Source of the DNA: Alitta virens
Taxonomy: Eukaryota > Annelida > Polychaeta > Phyllodocida > Nereididae
Length of the DNA: 64,000 nucleotides
Reading direction: 5' to 3'
Assembly (NCBI GenBank): GCA_932294295.1
Contig: OW028583.1
Coordinates: 3,235,501 to 3,299,500 of the forward strand
Under the pieces are notes generated by a model. It was not told the DNA's origin, did no database searches, and saw only the letters and a program-made list of their open reading frames with translations. Within the stretch, counting starts at the first letter, position 1. Each line of letters starts with the position of its first letter. Positions 41,723-55,500 of this stretch are shown one piece after another. The position numbers were made by a program, and so were the translations under genes.

Positions 41723-43490
41723 TCCCAATGTCTGTCTTTGTCATTACTAATTACCCTTAAGTAATGCATCATTTTTAACATTACCTCATCAAAACTTACA
41801 CATATAAACAATTTTCAGAAACATGTAATTACTTTCCAAGAATTATTCACTACATTCTTATGATTAACATGGGCTCCTTGTTCTACAGAAAAGAAAATAA
41901 TATCTTTATTTTTTATATCTGAGGGGGTAACTCTAGATACATTTTAGCATGTATATACTATGAAAATATTGTCTAAATGCTGTGTCCCATACTATTGTAT
42001 TTTAAAATTGGATCCAAGCAAATTAAGCTCAATATAATCTTGATTATACCTGATCATAACTGATTATGGCAGATCATAACAGACCATAAATGATTGCTAC
42101 ATTGAGTGCAAATTTTCTCCCGCATACAGTATCTCGAAACAATGCATGTGTAGCCAATTAAATTGTCACAATGACAAATTCACTATTCTCTGAACTATGC
42201 AGGGTATTCCTGGAAAATGGCGACCAAAACTGAGCTCACCTCGACCCGAAACAGGTGCAGTGTTAGGGTTTATTTGTAAACATAATCATAGGAAAACGGA
42301 AAGTTCAAATATACGGATGTGGCAAACACAACAGTATTTCATAATTCGTATAAGTTCTTGCACATGCGGGCAGTTAATTAAATCCAGAAATTAGTAAATT
42401 GCTCCTGCATGACTGTATATGCAGTTCCCTGAATTTACTAACTATATAGTCAAGTGCACTTAGCTGAGGTCGTTTTTATGTTTGACTTATCTGTTCATTC
42501 GTCATGCCAAATTGAATATTAATTTCATGAAGAAAAAAAAATGTAGAAGAAAAATACGACAAAGGTATAGGGAAACTATAATTGTGTTTTTTTATCTCAA
42601 AGTTTTTTTTATTCATTTACTTTTTTGATCAATTTTTACCTCCCTCCAAGTACAGGAACTTATATGAAATACGACAAAGGTATAGGGAAACTATAGTTTG
42701 TGCTTTTTACCTCATCGGTTTTTTTTTTGTTTTTTTTTAAATTTTTGGTCAATATTTTAAACTAAAACATCTATAATGCACTTTAAAAAATTATATATCA
42801 TTGTTCAATAGGCTAAAAATTGGCAAAAAGTACATAATCCATAGTTTACCTGCAATAAAAAATAATATATAATAATATATCTAATATTTTATTATAAGTC
42901 AAGTATCAAAATAGATTAAAAATATTTGGATTGGGACATTTTATTGCAATAATTTTCCTTAGCAAACAGGCTTATATGGCTGTATAAAATTAAAGCAATG
43001 TAATGATATCTTAACCTTGGAATAATGCCAAAAGTTCAATAATTGCAGATTTTGACGATTCAACTGATTCAAAATTGAAATTGAAGTAAATTAAAGATGA
43101 TATTACATTTTCTGGTTTAATCAAAATAATCAGTGGCTGACAATGAAAAAAAATATATATCTGTTTATTTAGTAGAATCATATAATAATGATTCATATTT
43201 GTTTTGGTCAATGCAAATCAGCGGAAATTACATGTCGTAAAAATAATAATACCCCAATAAATTTTCAGTACCCTCATGTCAAATTTTGACAGCTGCAATC
43301 ATTAACATATACTTGTTGACCTTTTTTTTTTTAGTAAACATGAAATCCGCCATTTGACCTCCCCCCCCCCTTGCCATCGGCTAAGAGCAAACATGATCTA
43401 TGATTTGGAACGTCTGCTTTGTTACTTGGAATGACATCACGAGTTCCTGGGATGGAATCTCCAGGGGTTTTCCCACACAACTTGGCAGTG
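41723..43490. other. non-coding upstream region of the astacin gene
   Basis: AT-rich. ATACGACAAAGGTATAGGGA occurs twice (near 42555 and 42668), showing a local duplication of about 110 bp. No gene supported. Confidence 0.45.
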
Positions 43491-43492
43491 AC

Positions 43493-43500
43493 TATAAAAA
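43493..43500 (+). promoter_or_regulatory. TATA box of the astacin gene
   Basis: TATAAAAA about 200 bp upstream of the start codon. Initiation near 43525 would give a 5' leader of about 170 nt with no splice needed before the first ATG at 43694. Confidence 0.6.
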
Positions 43501-43693
43501 GCCATGCAGTTCAACTGCACAGCACACTGCATCAAAAGCACGCAACATTACCTGTATACAAGAATAACATCACAACTGCTGGAATTTCAGAAATATACAA
43601 ATATATTTACTTCTTCACAGTAACTGAAGGATTTTTTAACTGCACAGACTGTATATTTTCATATAATTTATTCATATTTGAGGAAGAACCAAA

Positions 43694-46600
43694 ATGATCA
43701 ACAGAATAATTTTGGGATTTTTCTGTCTTTCTGCAGTTTTATCTGCAACAAAGGTAAGCCATTATTATAACAAAATAACAATTGTTTGATCTTGTTATTT
43801 TACCATTAATTTATATATTTGCAATCTTGTAATATATATATAATATTTTTGCACTGTTATATATAAAAATGTTGATTTGATTCATGAGGTTTATAGTTGT
43901 CCCTACTTGGCCTACTATTTTCACAATCAACCTTTTATTTAATAATGATATATTTATGCTTTTATCGCTTTAAGTTACATGCAAATTTCTGAAGAATAAA
44001 AATCAAGGCCTTGGTCACAAATACCCAACTGTTAACTAATATGCTATAAAATATACTTTTAGATACTGTTCGTTATAGTGGAGCAATTTTAATTGTGAGG
44101 CAAATTATAAAACATCATATACAGTTGAAACCTCGCCATTAAGACCACCCTTGGTGCAAACTTTGCTGCATGGCCTTAATAATGAGGTGGTCTTAATAGT
44201 GAGGTGGTCCTAATAGTGAGGTGATCTTAATAGTGAGGTGGTCTTAATAGTGAGGTGGTCTTAATAAAGTGAGGTGGTCTTAATAGTGAGGCGGTCTTAA
44301 TAAAGTGAGGTGGTCTTAATAGTGAGGTGGTCTTAATAGTGAGGCGGTCCTAATAGTGAGGTGATCTTAATAGTGTTGTCTTATTAGTGAGGTGGTCTTA
44401 ATAGTGTAATGGTCTTAATAGTGAGGTGGCCTTAATAGTGAGGTGGCCTTATTAGTGAGTTGGTCTTAATATTGAGGCAGTCTTAATAAAGTGAGGTGGT
44501 CTTAATAGTGAGGTGGCCTTAATAGTGAGGTGGTCTTAATTGTGTGGTGGCCTTAATAGTGAGGTGATCTTAATAATGAGGTGGCCTTAATAGTGTAATG
44601 GTCTTAATAGTGAGGTGGCCTTAATAGTGAGGTGGTCTTAATTGTGTGGTGGCCTTAATAGTGAGGTGATCTTAATAATGAGGTGGCCTTAATAGTAATG
44701 CTCCACTGTAGCTGAATCAAAAATTTGAAATCATGGCCACGTCAGTTTGGCTTGAAATGTTGATAATAGGATGTTCTTTTGACAGGGGCCCGCTGTATTT
44801 TGCAATTAACTCTTAGCATGACAGATGATACATGATGTTCTTTTGTCATGAGATGCCTGGCAAAAGAAAAACGTGTCATGACAAAAGAAAATCATTTATT
44901 TGACAATAGACTATCATGACATCAGAAAGCTACAGAGCAGTAGCTTCTACTCATAGGAGTGCATTGTGCAAGTTTTGAAGAACTGAGAAATTTCAGATTA
45001 TACAATTTCACCTTACTGTTAAGAACCCTAGTGGTCATGATTAAAGCTCTTTCTTTGGCTTTCCATTAGTCACGTGGTCTTCATAGTGATTTGAAATATA
45101 CAAACATTTTGTATTGTAGAATAATTTTGGTCTGTAGTGTAATAAATTTGTAAAACGTGAAAATGGAGTATACCTGTAGGAATCAGTGCAGAGGTGTGCT
45201 TTTTCGTTTTTTTTTTAGAAGATCTCAATTTCGTCTCGTTTTAACCAAGAGAAATTTATATTTTGTCCATCAACCAATCAATCAATCAACTCTAGGTCTT
45301 TAGCTGTTGTTGAACTTTTCATATACGTATATATACATTATCCTTAATTCCAAATTAATTTTTTAATTTAGGCAAAATCATTGCCAAACAGTGATAAGAT
45401 GTGGAAACCTGAGTACAATGGAACTATGGAAGAATGGTACCAGTGTCATGGCCTACCTTGTGACGAATATTACGAAGTTCAAAGAAAAATGAAAGAATTG
45501 ATGATAAAATCCATGCATGTCCAACCTACAGCTGATGCTTCTCAAGACAGTCCTTTGGTAAGTTATGTTTTATGATTTTAGAATTTATTTCATTTTTATA
45601 TTTTAATATTATGATTGGTCTAATGATCAAAGTTCTGTGTTGAACAACAAGTGGTGTGGGTTCGAATCCCAGCCTGTTTTGAAGTTGAACTTAGTTATTG
45701 TGCCATGTCTCAATGATTACATGACCAGCCGCAGGCAGATGTAATGATGAGATGATTAAGCTGCTTGGAGTCCTCTCCATGTTACACATTTACCCCATGG
45801 GTGAGGTCGTTTACTCGCCCCAGCATAGATACTGAATAACAATGCATGCTGAGGCAAACAAAAGACTCCACTCATTGGGGGAAATGTACAATCTCATCAT
45901 TATGTCTGCCCCACGATAGCTGGTCACGTAGGCTGGTTTAATAACAGACCAGTATTGGCAAAAAAAAAAGAAAATAAAAATGTATATATTACCATTCTGT
46001 CATTTACCTTATTGCAATATGAGGAAAAATGTACAAAATAAATCATGATGATTAATCATTTTAATTGTTTATTGAAATATATTTGAATATACATTGTTAA
46101 TACTGAGTACTTTATTCTATAAAATCTTTTTTAAATTTGCATTGTAAAAAAGAACCATTCATATTTCATCGCTTCTGTTTAACATAATTGACTCAATTAT
46201 CTTCATTTACATTAATGACCAATTGACCTAATTATCCTTATATAGGTCAGTGGGACAATAGACGGCTGCATATGGCTGACTCCCGAGCAAATAGACTGGA
46301 TGTTGGATGATGTGAATAGAGAAAATAATGCCCAAGATCTGAGGAGTTCTTCAGGGAGTTCTTCAAGGCAAAAGAGAAAAGTTCTCGATTTCAACAGGTT
46401 TCCTACTTTAAAATGGCCAGAGGACAGACCTATCATCTACAAATTTGATGGAAAACATGGTAAGTCTGTTTTATTTCTCATCTTCTTTTCTTATAAATTC
46501 ATTCTGATGTAGTTAGTTGTCTTTGTTAAATATTGTTGATTAATTTGATTGAATCAGTAAGTTATTATTTATTGCGAAAGCATTTGTTTCTACGATAATA

Positions 46601-49503
46601 TCAATTGATTATATATCAATCTCAATCATTCAAGCAATCAATAAATCAATCAATCAATCTGTCTATCAATATATCTATCTATCTATCTATGAACAAACTT
46701 ACTTATTTACTATTTATTTATTTACCTACTTACCCTCCCCCGGTAGATACAGGGCTGGATCCCCCAGTGGCTGACGAATGATTAAAATTCAAAAGTTAAT
46801 GAGTTTATGGAATGATGTAATTTGCAATCATGAAACAAAACCATTAATAAAAACCCAAAGGAACTGAGACATTAATTGCCATTCAAGGTTCTTAAGTGAG
46901 ACATGACATCAGAAAAAAAAACATCCTTCTCTCAGCATGATCAATGAGTCATTTTCTCTGTTGAATATGAGATAAGGAAGTTTCATGCTGTTCATAGACA
47001 CGGAAATAAAAGGAAAAGAATATTAAGTACTAGGATCAGCTGCTCCAAAATAAATATTAGTGGCGTGGGTTTTTTCCTCTTGTTTTTTGATCCACACAAA
47101 GATTTTTATGTACTTTTTTTATACTTGGGAGCATATTGAAAGTGAATGTTTCTTTATGAGCATTTTTTTGTAAAACGTAAAATTTAAGTCTGGTGTTGCG
47201 GTTGAAAAAAAAATGAAAGACAAATTACACATCCCAGTCAAAACAAATCATATACAGACCTAATTGGTATGCATCTAATTATTACTAATGTCTATCCATC
47301 TATCCGTCTATCCGTCTATCTATCTATCTATCTATCTACCTACCTACCTCTCTATCTATCTATCTACTATCCTATCCTATCCTATTCTATCCCAACTACA
47401 CAGTTTTACCGCCCAAAACTTATATTAATCATTATTTATCTATTTATTTATAATAATTTCATCTTATTTCCAGATGAAACGCAAAGAGACATCATAAGAG
47501 CCGGCATCAGGCAATGGCAAGATAACACTTGCATCAGATTCCAAGAAGCTGGCACAAATGATGACGTGCAGGAGAACCACATTATGATCACCAGGGAGAA
47601 CAGCGGGTAAGTTCACAATACAATACAATACAACATAACACAATACAATATGATACAATACAACACAATACAATATGATACAATATAATACACTACAAAA
47701 ACAAACAAAACAATGCAGCACAATACAATACAATATGATATGATACAATACAATATGATACAATACACACCAATTCAATACAATACAATGTGATATAGAT
47801 GCAATACAATAAATTCGCTATTATACACTACAAAGCAAGATAATACAATACAATACAATATGAAACAACACAATACAATACAATATAATGTTATATAAAT
47901 GCACGACGAAACAATACAATATAAAATACAGTACAGTACAAAACAATATGCTACAATGATACTTGACTACTAGTACAAGCAAATACAAGCAAATACAATA
48001 CAATACAATACAATACAATATATCACAATATATCACAATACAATGAGTACAAAGTAATGCAATACAATACAATATAATAGAGTACAATACAATAGAGTAT
48101 AGTGCAATAAAACAATACAATACATTTTATAATAGGAAAAATTAATTATTATTCTATTACAATTCAATGTAATGTTTTGAAATCTACAAATAGAATAGAA
48201 TGCACTATAATAGAGTTTAAAAAAGTTTACAAAAACACTGTACACATTTATGTATGCATCCACATTTCTAAAAAAGAAGTAGTTGAAAAAGACTTATGCT
48301 TGTACAGTCAGCTGTATTTGCTGAAAGCCAGCATATATTATTGAACAGGACAAAATGCTTATCAATGACATAAGCTATACTAATTACTTAACCTTATTTG
48401 CTAAACTGAAGAACATAATATGACAAATATTTAATTAACATATGTTAGTTTCATATGCTGTCATAATTCCTGATATAAGAAATTTGTGTTATGTTTACAT
48501 ATGGCCATAAAAAATATCTTCATTTCCTTAAAGAGACCTGCTATATTTATATTGCCTTGAAATAAATAATGGCAAATAAAACGATCTATGTAATATTTAC
48601 ACTGTGCCATATGAATTTTGTTTTTATGATTGATGAAAATGTGAGAACATTATTTTAGCATCTGTAGAATAATTAAAACATTTTTCATTATAAGATAATA
48701 AAAGTTTAATTTCAGTAAATTGTAAATCTTACAAAATTTCTTGGACTAACTTTAACAAAATATGTTTTTCTGACTAAATTTAATGCTTCATAAATGGTTG
48801 AAAACATGTAAAAAATCAATTGCATAATTACCTTTATAATTTGACAAAATACAGAAAAGAATATTACTAATTAAACTTGCTAAATATATACTTAAGAACC
48901 TTGCATTAAGTAGGTCTCATTCAGACTGTTTATACTTCAATATAATGATCTCACTATTAAGACTATTTTAATATAGATCTTTAAAATTTTAGTTGAAGTT
49001 GTAAGATAAAAAAACATTATTTTACAAAAATGATAAGGAAATTTATCAATGCCACTGCACATGTTAAAAAAAAAGAAAAAAAAAGAAAAAAAAATAAGTT
49101 TATTGAAACAGACCAAGTTTGGCACTCTTTTATGGCAGGCACCGCCAGAAGCTCAAATTGCATTTAAAAATATCAAGGAAATTTCCCTATGGGCACCAAG
49201 TGCAATGTGGCTTTTGTGGTTAGGGTGAACTAGTAATTTCAAGTAATTTCGTGAAAAGTACAAGTAATTTATTACAAGTACAGTCGTGAATGCCTCTGGC
49301 ATTAATAAGGAAATTAAATTACAAAACTAGATAAAAGAATTTCATTAATATAATTTGATCAACAAAAACAACTCATTTTAATAATAAATTTAAGTTTGCT
49401 AATTCGGTTTTGAAATTTAGAATTACGGGCATTAAAATTATAATATAATTTATTTCATTCCTTACAATTCATTATTTATTAATACATTTATTAATTTAAC
49501 ATT

Positions 49504-49534
<31 letters not shown>

Positions 49535-52500
49535 GTATTATTTCTCTGTTAATATATTTTAGAATTTGTTTATCCAAGTATCAATTATCAATGCACTTAT
49601 TTCCTTACTTACAATTCAATATTTGTATCGTTCACAGATTTATTAATTTCATTCATTTATCTATTTATTTATTTATATTAACTGTTTGTTTACTCATTTA
49701 TTTACTTATTTTTTATATCCGTAATTTATTTGTGTACTTATTCAAGTATCATTCATTTATTCCGATTTCTTGGTTAATTCATTATTTTATTTATTCCAGC
49801 TGTCATTCATACGTTGGCAAAACCTTCCACTTTCCCCAACAGTTGAATTTGCAAGATGTCTGTCTCTATGAAGTAAGTAGTGTTGCCCTATTTAAACTTC
49901 GTGAGATCCGCATTTGTACGAAATTGTCCTTGAACCGAAATCGTGTGCCACACTATCAATGGTTTGAGGGTTTTGGCACCAACTCAAAAATACCCTGAGG
50001 TTATTCCAGATTTTAGCAGATAAGACATCTTTATGGTACATTTATTTAGGCCTTGTGGTTTGAGACAGACAAATACAGACTTCAGCAGACAGACTGACAT
50101 ACAATAATAATAAATTATTTGGTTCACTTAAATATTACATGGATATATTGGAAATTTAATGATAAAATAGTAGCTGTTAAACCAAGAAAAAAAAAATAGT
50201 TTCTAGAAACCAAAAAACAGCACCTATATAATAGACAACTTGAAACTATTGTTAAATATTAATAAGAATATTTTCTTGTTGTCATAATTTTCAGTTTTAT
50301 ATTGTCATAATTTTCAGTTTTTTATTGTCATAATTTTCATTTTTATTGTCATGATTCTCAGTTTTTTTATTGTCATGATTCTCAGTTTTTTATTGTCATT
50401 TTTATTGTCATAATTTTCAGTTTTTTATTGTCATGATTCTCAGTTTTATATTGTTATAATTTTGAGTTATTTATTGTCATAATTTTCAGTATTTTAATTG
50501 CCATAATTTTCAGTATTTTAATTGCCATAATTTTCACTATTTTAATTGCCATAATTTTCAGTATTTTAATTGCCATAATTTTCAGTTTGGCATCACAGTC
50601 CATGAGTTCGGCCATGCTCTGGGACTTTGGCATGAACAGATGAGATTCGACAGAGATTATTACGTCAGAATCATGTTCCAAAATCTTGGTTTTTACCAAG
50701 GCCAGTTCAGAAGAATTAATGAAACAGTCTCCCTTGGGGTTACCTATGATTATGGATCGGTCATGCATTATTCACCTAGGGTATGTTTATTAACTTACTC
50801 GATTATTCCCAGATAGCATCCCAAACGGGCCAACGTTGTTTCTACATCATTTTGACGCCGACGTCGATACGATTTGGAATGCTATCTGGGTTGGCGTATT
50901 TTTCTATTTGTGTGTAATTAATTGCTAAGGTGTAAATAAAATTTAATTCTGTGTGGAGTAAAGTTCTATACTATACTTGTAGGGTTAACCAACTGTTTTT
51001 TTAAAACCATATTATTTTTATTTTATTAAGAAAACCTATCTTAGACAAGGCGTTTGTCGGCTCCGATATAGCTTTCTCAATCCAATAAAACCATATAACG
51101 GACACCTTTTCATACATCCACCATTTGTTATATTCTCCAATGAAATGTCAGAAAAACTTGATTTCAACCAATCTTCTGATTGAACAGTCCCCAGATAGCA
51201 TTCCAAATTGTATTGACGTCCGCGCAATATTTGCGACGTCAAAAATGATGTAGAAATGATGCTGGCCCAATTTGGAATGTTATCTGGGTCATATGAAAGG
51301 GGATCCAATATAGCTTTTTTCTGTCCAATAACATATCTTTTGCAGTCCATTTTATTGCAATCGAATAAGCTGTTTTCTGTCCAAATTAACCTTTTCTTAT
51401 CCAATATAACAAAGTGTTGGACATTCACATGGTATTAATGAAGATATCTGATTAGACAAGTACATTCATGTTCATATACAGCTTATTTAACTTAATCGTG
51501 AGAGCTAAATTGCTCTTGTTACATTTCTAGATAACTTAGGTCAATATTACAGGGCAACATGTTTCATGTAAATCATGTGACTACATGGATGAAATCATGT
51601 CACTTTCCATGTAATATATCCTTAAACATCATGTGACCAATTGACATATTTTGCTGACCTAATAACCTATTGTGTTCTTAGCTTTAAATATTATACCACA
51701 AAGTGATGACCTAGTTGCCCATAAAGTAGACACGTATCACAAGAATGGAAATTCCAAAGCACATGTACAGTAAACATGATACAAATTATTCTCTGAAACT
51801 AGGAAGACATATGACAAGCTATTCTACGCTCATTAGGAATGTGCTTTATATATAATTATAAATATGCATAATTTATTATAATGCAAAAAGTCTACTGCCT
51901 TATTAGTAGAGAATTTCCAATTATGATTAAAATATTCTATATAGTTAATTTCCTCTATTTAAAAGTAAAATCTGTAGTTAGAGAACAGCTTATTAACTGC
52001 ATCGTTGATATTTTTCCAAAAAAAATAAAAATACATTTATTTATTTATATAGATACAAGTAAAAATTTACTTTTATTTAGGTCTCTTTCAATGCTAATCG
52101 GTGTGCTTCATCAGCTAATATGAGCAGGTGCAGGCAGACATAATGATGAGATGATAAGGCTGCTTGGGGTCCACACCATGTACATTTATCCTTATTTTTA
52201 TATTATTTTATTTCCAGGATGGTTCATCTAATGGTCAAACAGTAATCGAAGCCATAGATCCCTTGTACCAGTCGTCCATGGGACAGCGTTCCGGCTTGTC
52301 ATATTTCGATGCTAAAATCATCAATGCTGCCTACTGCTCAAGTATGTACGAGTCAGACTTCAGGCAGACTGGCAACCAGATTGTGAAAATAAACATATCG
52401 ATATTGATAAAATATAGTAAAAAGATTGACAATAATACGTAAAAGTGTGTAATACGCGTTTTGGTGTTTTGTATAGTTTATAAATTAATGATTACTATTA

Positions 52501-55500
52501 AACCAGGCAATTGTAATTTGCAACTTAATCAATGGTCTAATACAATGTGAGTCACCTGGTCAGTCAATCGCTTAGGACACACGGTCATAAGTCAGTCAGT
52601 CAGTCAGTCGTTTATCAACCAAACTTTGATGCTGTACATTTTTAACTATACTACTCTCTAGATAAATAAATTGTGAAATTTGACTCCATTTTACTCAATT
52701 TTATTGTTATTATTACAGATGTATGCAGATCGCCTACCATCCGCCCCTGCCAAAGAGGTGGTTACCAAGACCCCCACAATTGCGACAGATGTAAGTGTCC
52801 GGATGGCTTTGGTGGTCCTTATTGTGAGCAGTTGGCCCCTGCTAAGAATGGTAAGTCACTTTGAGTTTACCCCACCTTAACAAAAATGGCAGCCAGGTGG
52901 CCTAAATGGTTAATTCATCTGCCAATTCCACACCGGCCAGCTCTGCTGAAGGTCCCAGGTTTGATCCCCGGCCCCAGGGCACTCTTCAAGAGCTACATCG
53001 CAGCAGCTGGATGTCTATTGCATGAGACGTTCAATTGGATGTGCCTTGTGCTCCGTGTCTGTGCTGAGGTAAAAGACCCCACCGGGACCCACCCATGGGT
53101 AAATGTGCAATATGATGTTGACCCCAAGCCTTATAATCTCATCATTACATGTCTCTCAGCCGGTCATATAAGCTGACTAAAGCTTCAGACCCAGCTGATG
53201 TGATAAGAAGTAAAAACCAAAAATCTCAGTCTTTTAAATTTATCTATTCGTTCCTTAATATCATAAGCCCTAAATTTTATTGTAGCCAAAAGCAACAATT
53301 TTTGTAATTTTCCTCAAGTTCATAAATATTTCAAAATGTCTTCGTTCATTCAGCAAACTGCGGTGGAGAAATCAGACTGGGCAACAACGAAGTCCGAACG
53401 ATCACATCTCCTGACTATGGAAAGACGTACAGAGAATTCATGGAGTGTTCTTGGAAGATTAGTGCTCCTAGAAACCAGAAGGTGGAGCTGCAGTTTGATG
53501 ATAACTTTGGTGTGTTTTGCCACAACCAGAAGGAGTGCTATCACTGGGTGGAAGTCAAGTACAAGAACGACAAAGAAATTTATGGGCCAAGGTAACAATC
53601 ATATTTACAAAATACTACATGGCCAAATGTGCCACGTGCGTTTTCCATGCATTTATCCAAATGCATGGAAGACGCATGTTGCTTATTAGGCCATGTATAA
53701 AAGTGCTAAGCACCGGTCAACACTGTGAAATAAAAATTTGAATTGAATTGAATTAAAATGACCAATGCATGTCACTGCAATTGTCTTAGTGTAAGATGGT
53801 CTTACTGTTGGGTTGCACTGTATGGGGACCACCCTAAGTAGGCTCAACACTAGCCTGAGAAACTTTTCTTGACCAATCAAATTAACATTACAAATTACTC
53901 GATCATTACTTTTAATCTGTTTCACTTTACTTTCTAAAATTAATACTCGGTAGTAACGTCTGCAGCAAGTATCCACACTCTTCCACAAAAATATGTAAAA
54001 TATGTAAAATATTACTCTCAAAGTAAATTTTTTAAATTTTCTTTTATTAGGTTCTGTTGCTACGAGACCCCGAAGGTTATGCTGCGATCGGAGGATGAGG
54101 AAATGATCGTCATCTTCAAAACAAACTTCAGAGTGACTCAATCGCACCTTCTACTGATCAACAAGGGGTTCAAGGCTACAGTCAGATCTCGTAAGTCAAA
54201 TTATTATCTGAATGAAAATATATAATTTTAACATTTTGCAACATATTTCAACAGTTTTTGGCAATAGTTTCTGCCTTAGTTTGTGATTAGCAATGATTTC
54301 CAAAGGATTAAGCACGACATTTATTTTAAAGTTCCTTATGTCTCTAAATTTAGCATAGGCAAATAATTATATAAACCAATACAACCTTCTTGTCTCATGA
54401 TATTTTCTACAATTACAGGCTCATTTGTGCACAGCAATTTAACTTTAAGGTATAATAAATAATATAAATAGAGTTTTTCATGCCATCAAAAATACAATAT
54501 GAAAACAAACCTAGTCATGATGTCACAATACTGAACAATGGGTGATGATGCCATTTCCATTGTGTTTTGGTCTGGATTTTCTTTCAATTTATGATTTATT
54601 TTCGTAATTAACGCCTGATAGACTTACTAGTCGATACAAAGTTAGTGTGTCTTGATTTATTAAGGCAATTTCAAACTATTTGATAAAGTCTTAGAAACTT
54701 GCGATTTTGACAGAGAGTGGCAGCTTTAATTAAAATCAGGGTCTAAAAATAGATCTGGAAAATGTGTGAGCTCCTTTAGAATATTGCAATTTATAATTAA
54801 CCCTGGTATTATTTAGACAACATAGCAAACGTTCTCTGATATAAGTTACAAGTTGCTTACTGCTTCTAAACAAGAAAATGCAGTTGTAACGATCACATGA
54901 GACGTGCAGAAATGTTTATTCATCGTGATGTCATCACTTTTCGTGTACATGAGACAGACTAAAGCACCTAACTAAAAGCATACTCGTTACATATCAACAC
55001 AGCATGTAATAAGTAAAGAGTCACATGCTATACACAAAAGTATACTGTATAACTCTATTTATACTCCACTGCGTGACCTTTTCTATAACTCTTTTGTGGG
55101 ATAAAACCTACAAAAACATTTAGTTAACTCCCTCCTTAGTGCAAACTGAACTGTTATGTGCAATGAAGCCATTAAAACAAAACAATCAAACAAATTAGTA
55201 AATATGCCTAATGGAGTTATATCCCTAATAGGAGGGAGTTAACTTACATTTTTGTTGCTTATAACTAATACAGAAACAAATCTGAATGTATTCGTTCAAT
55301 TTTTGAAAAATATCATATAATTCTTTGTTTGATTAATAATACAAACCTTACTTTTTGATTCAGTTTCAGACTCCAGTCCCTTCACCCAGATGCCAACAAT
55401 CGACTCAACAACGAGACCAACAACAACTCCCACCACAACAACGACAACAACAACAACCACAACAACTACCACAAGACCCATCGGTTAGTTGCTTAAGCAT

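Noticed and set aside
41125..41764. Overlapping open frames of 148-204 codons made of Ile-Tyr-Leu-Ser repeats
   Set aside because: They are a direct reading of the CTAT microsatellite, open in every plus frame, with no start context or domain.
47464..48120. Minus-strand frames rich in Ile, Leu, Tyr and Cys
   Set aside because: They read across the ACAAT pentanucleotide array and exon 4 of the astacin gene on the other strand.
52886..53176. 96-codon plus-strand frame in intron 8
   Set aside because: It lies entirely within a tRNA-derived SINE; family copies elsewhere do not keep the frame.
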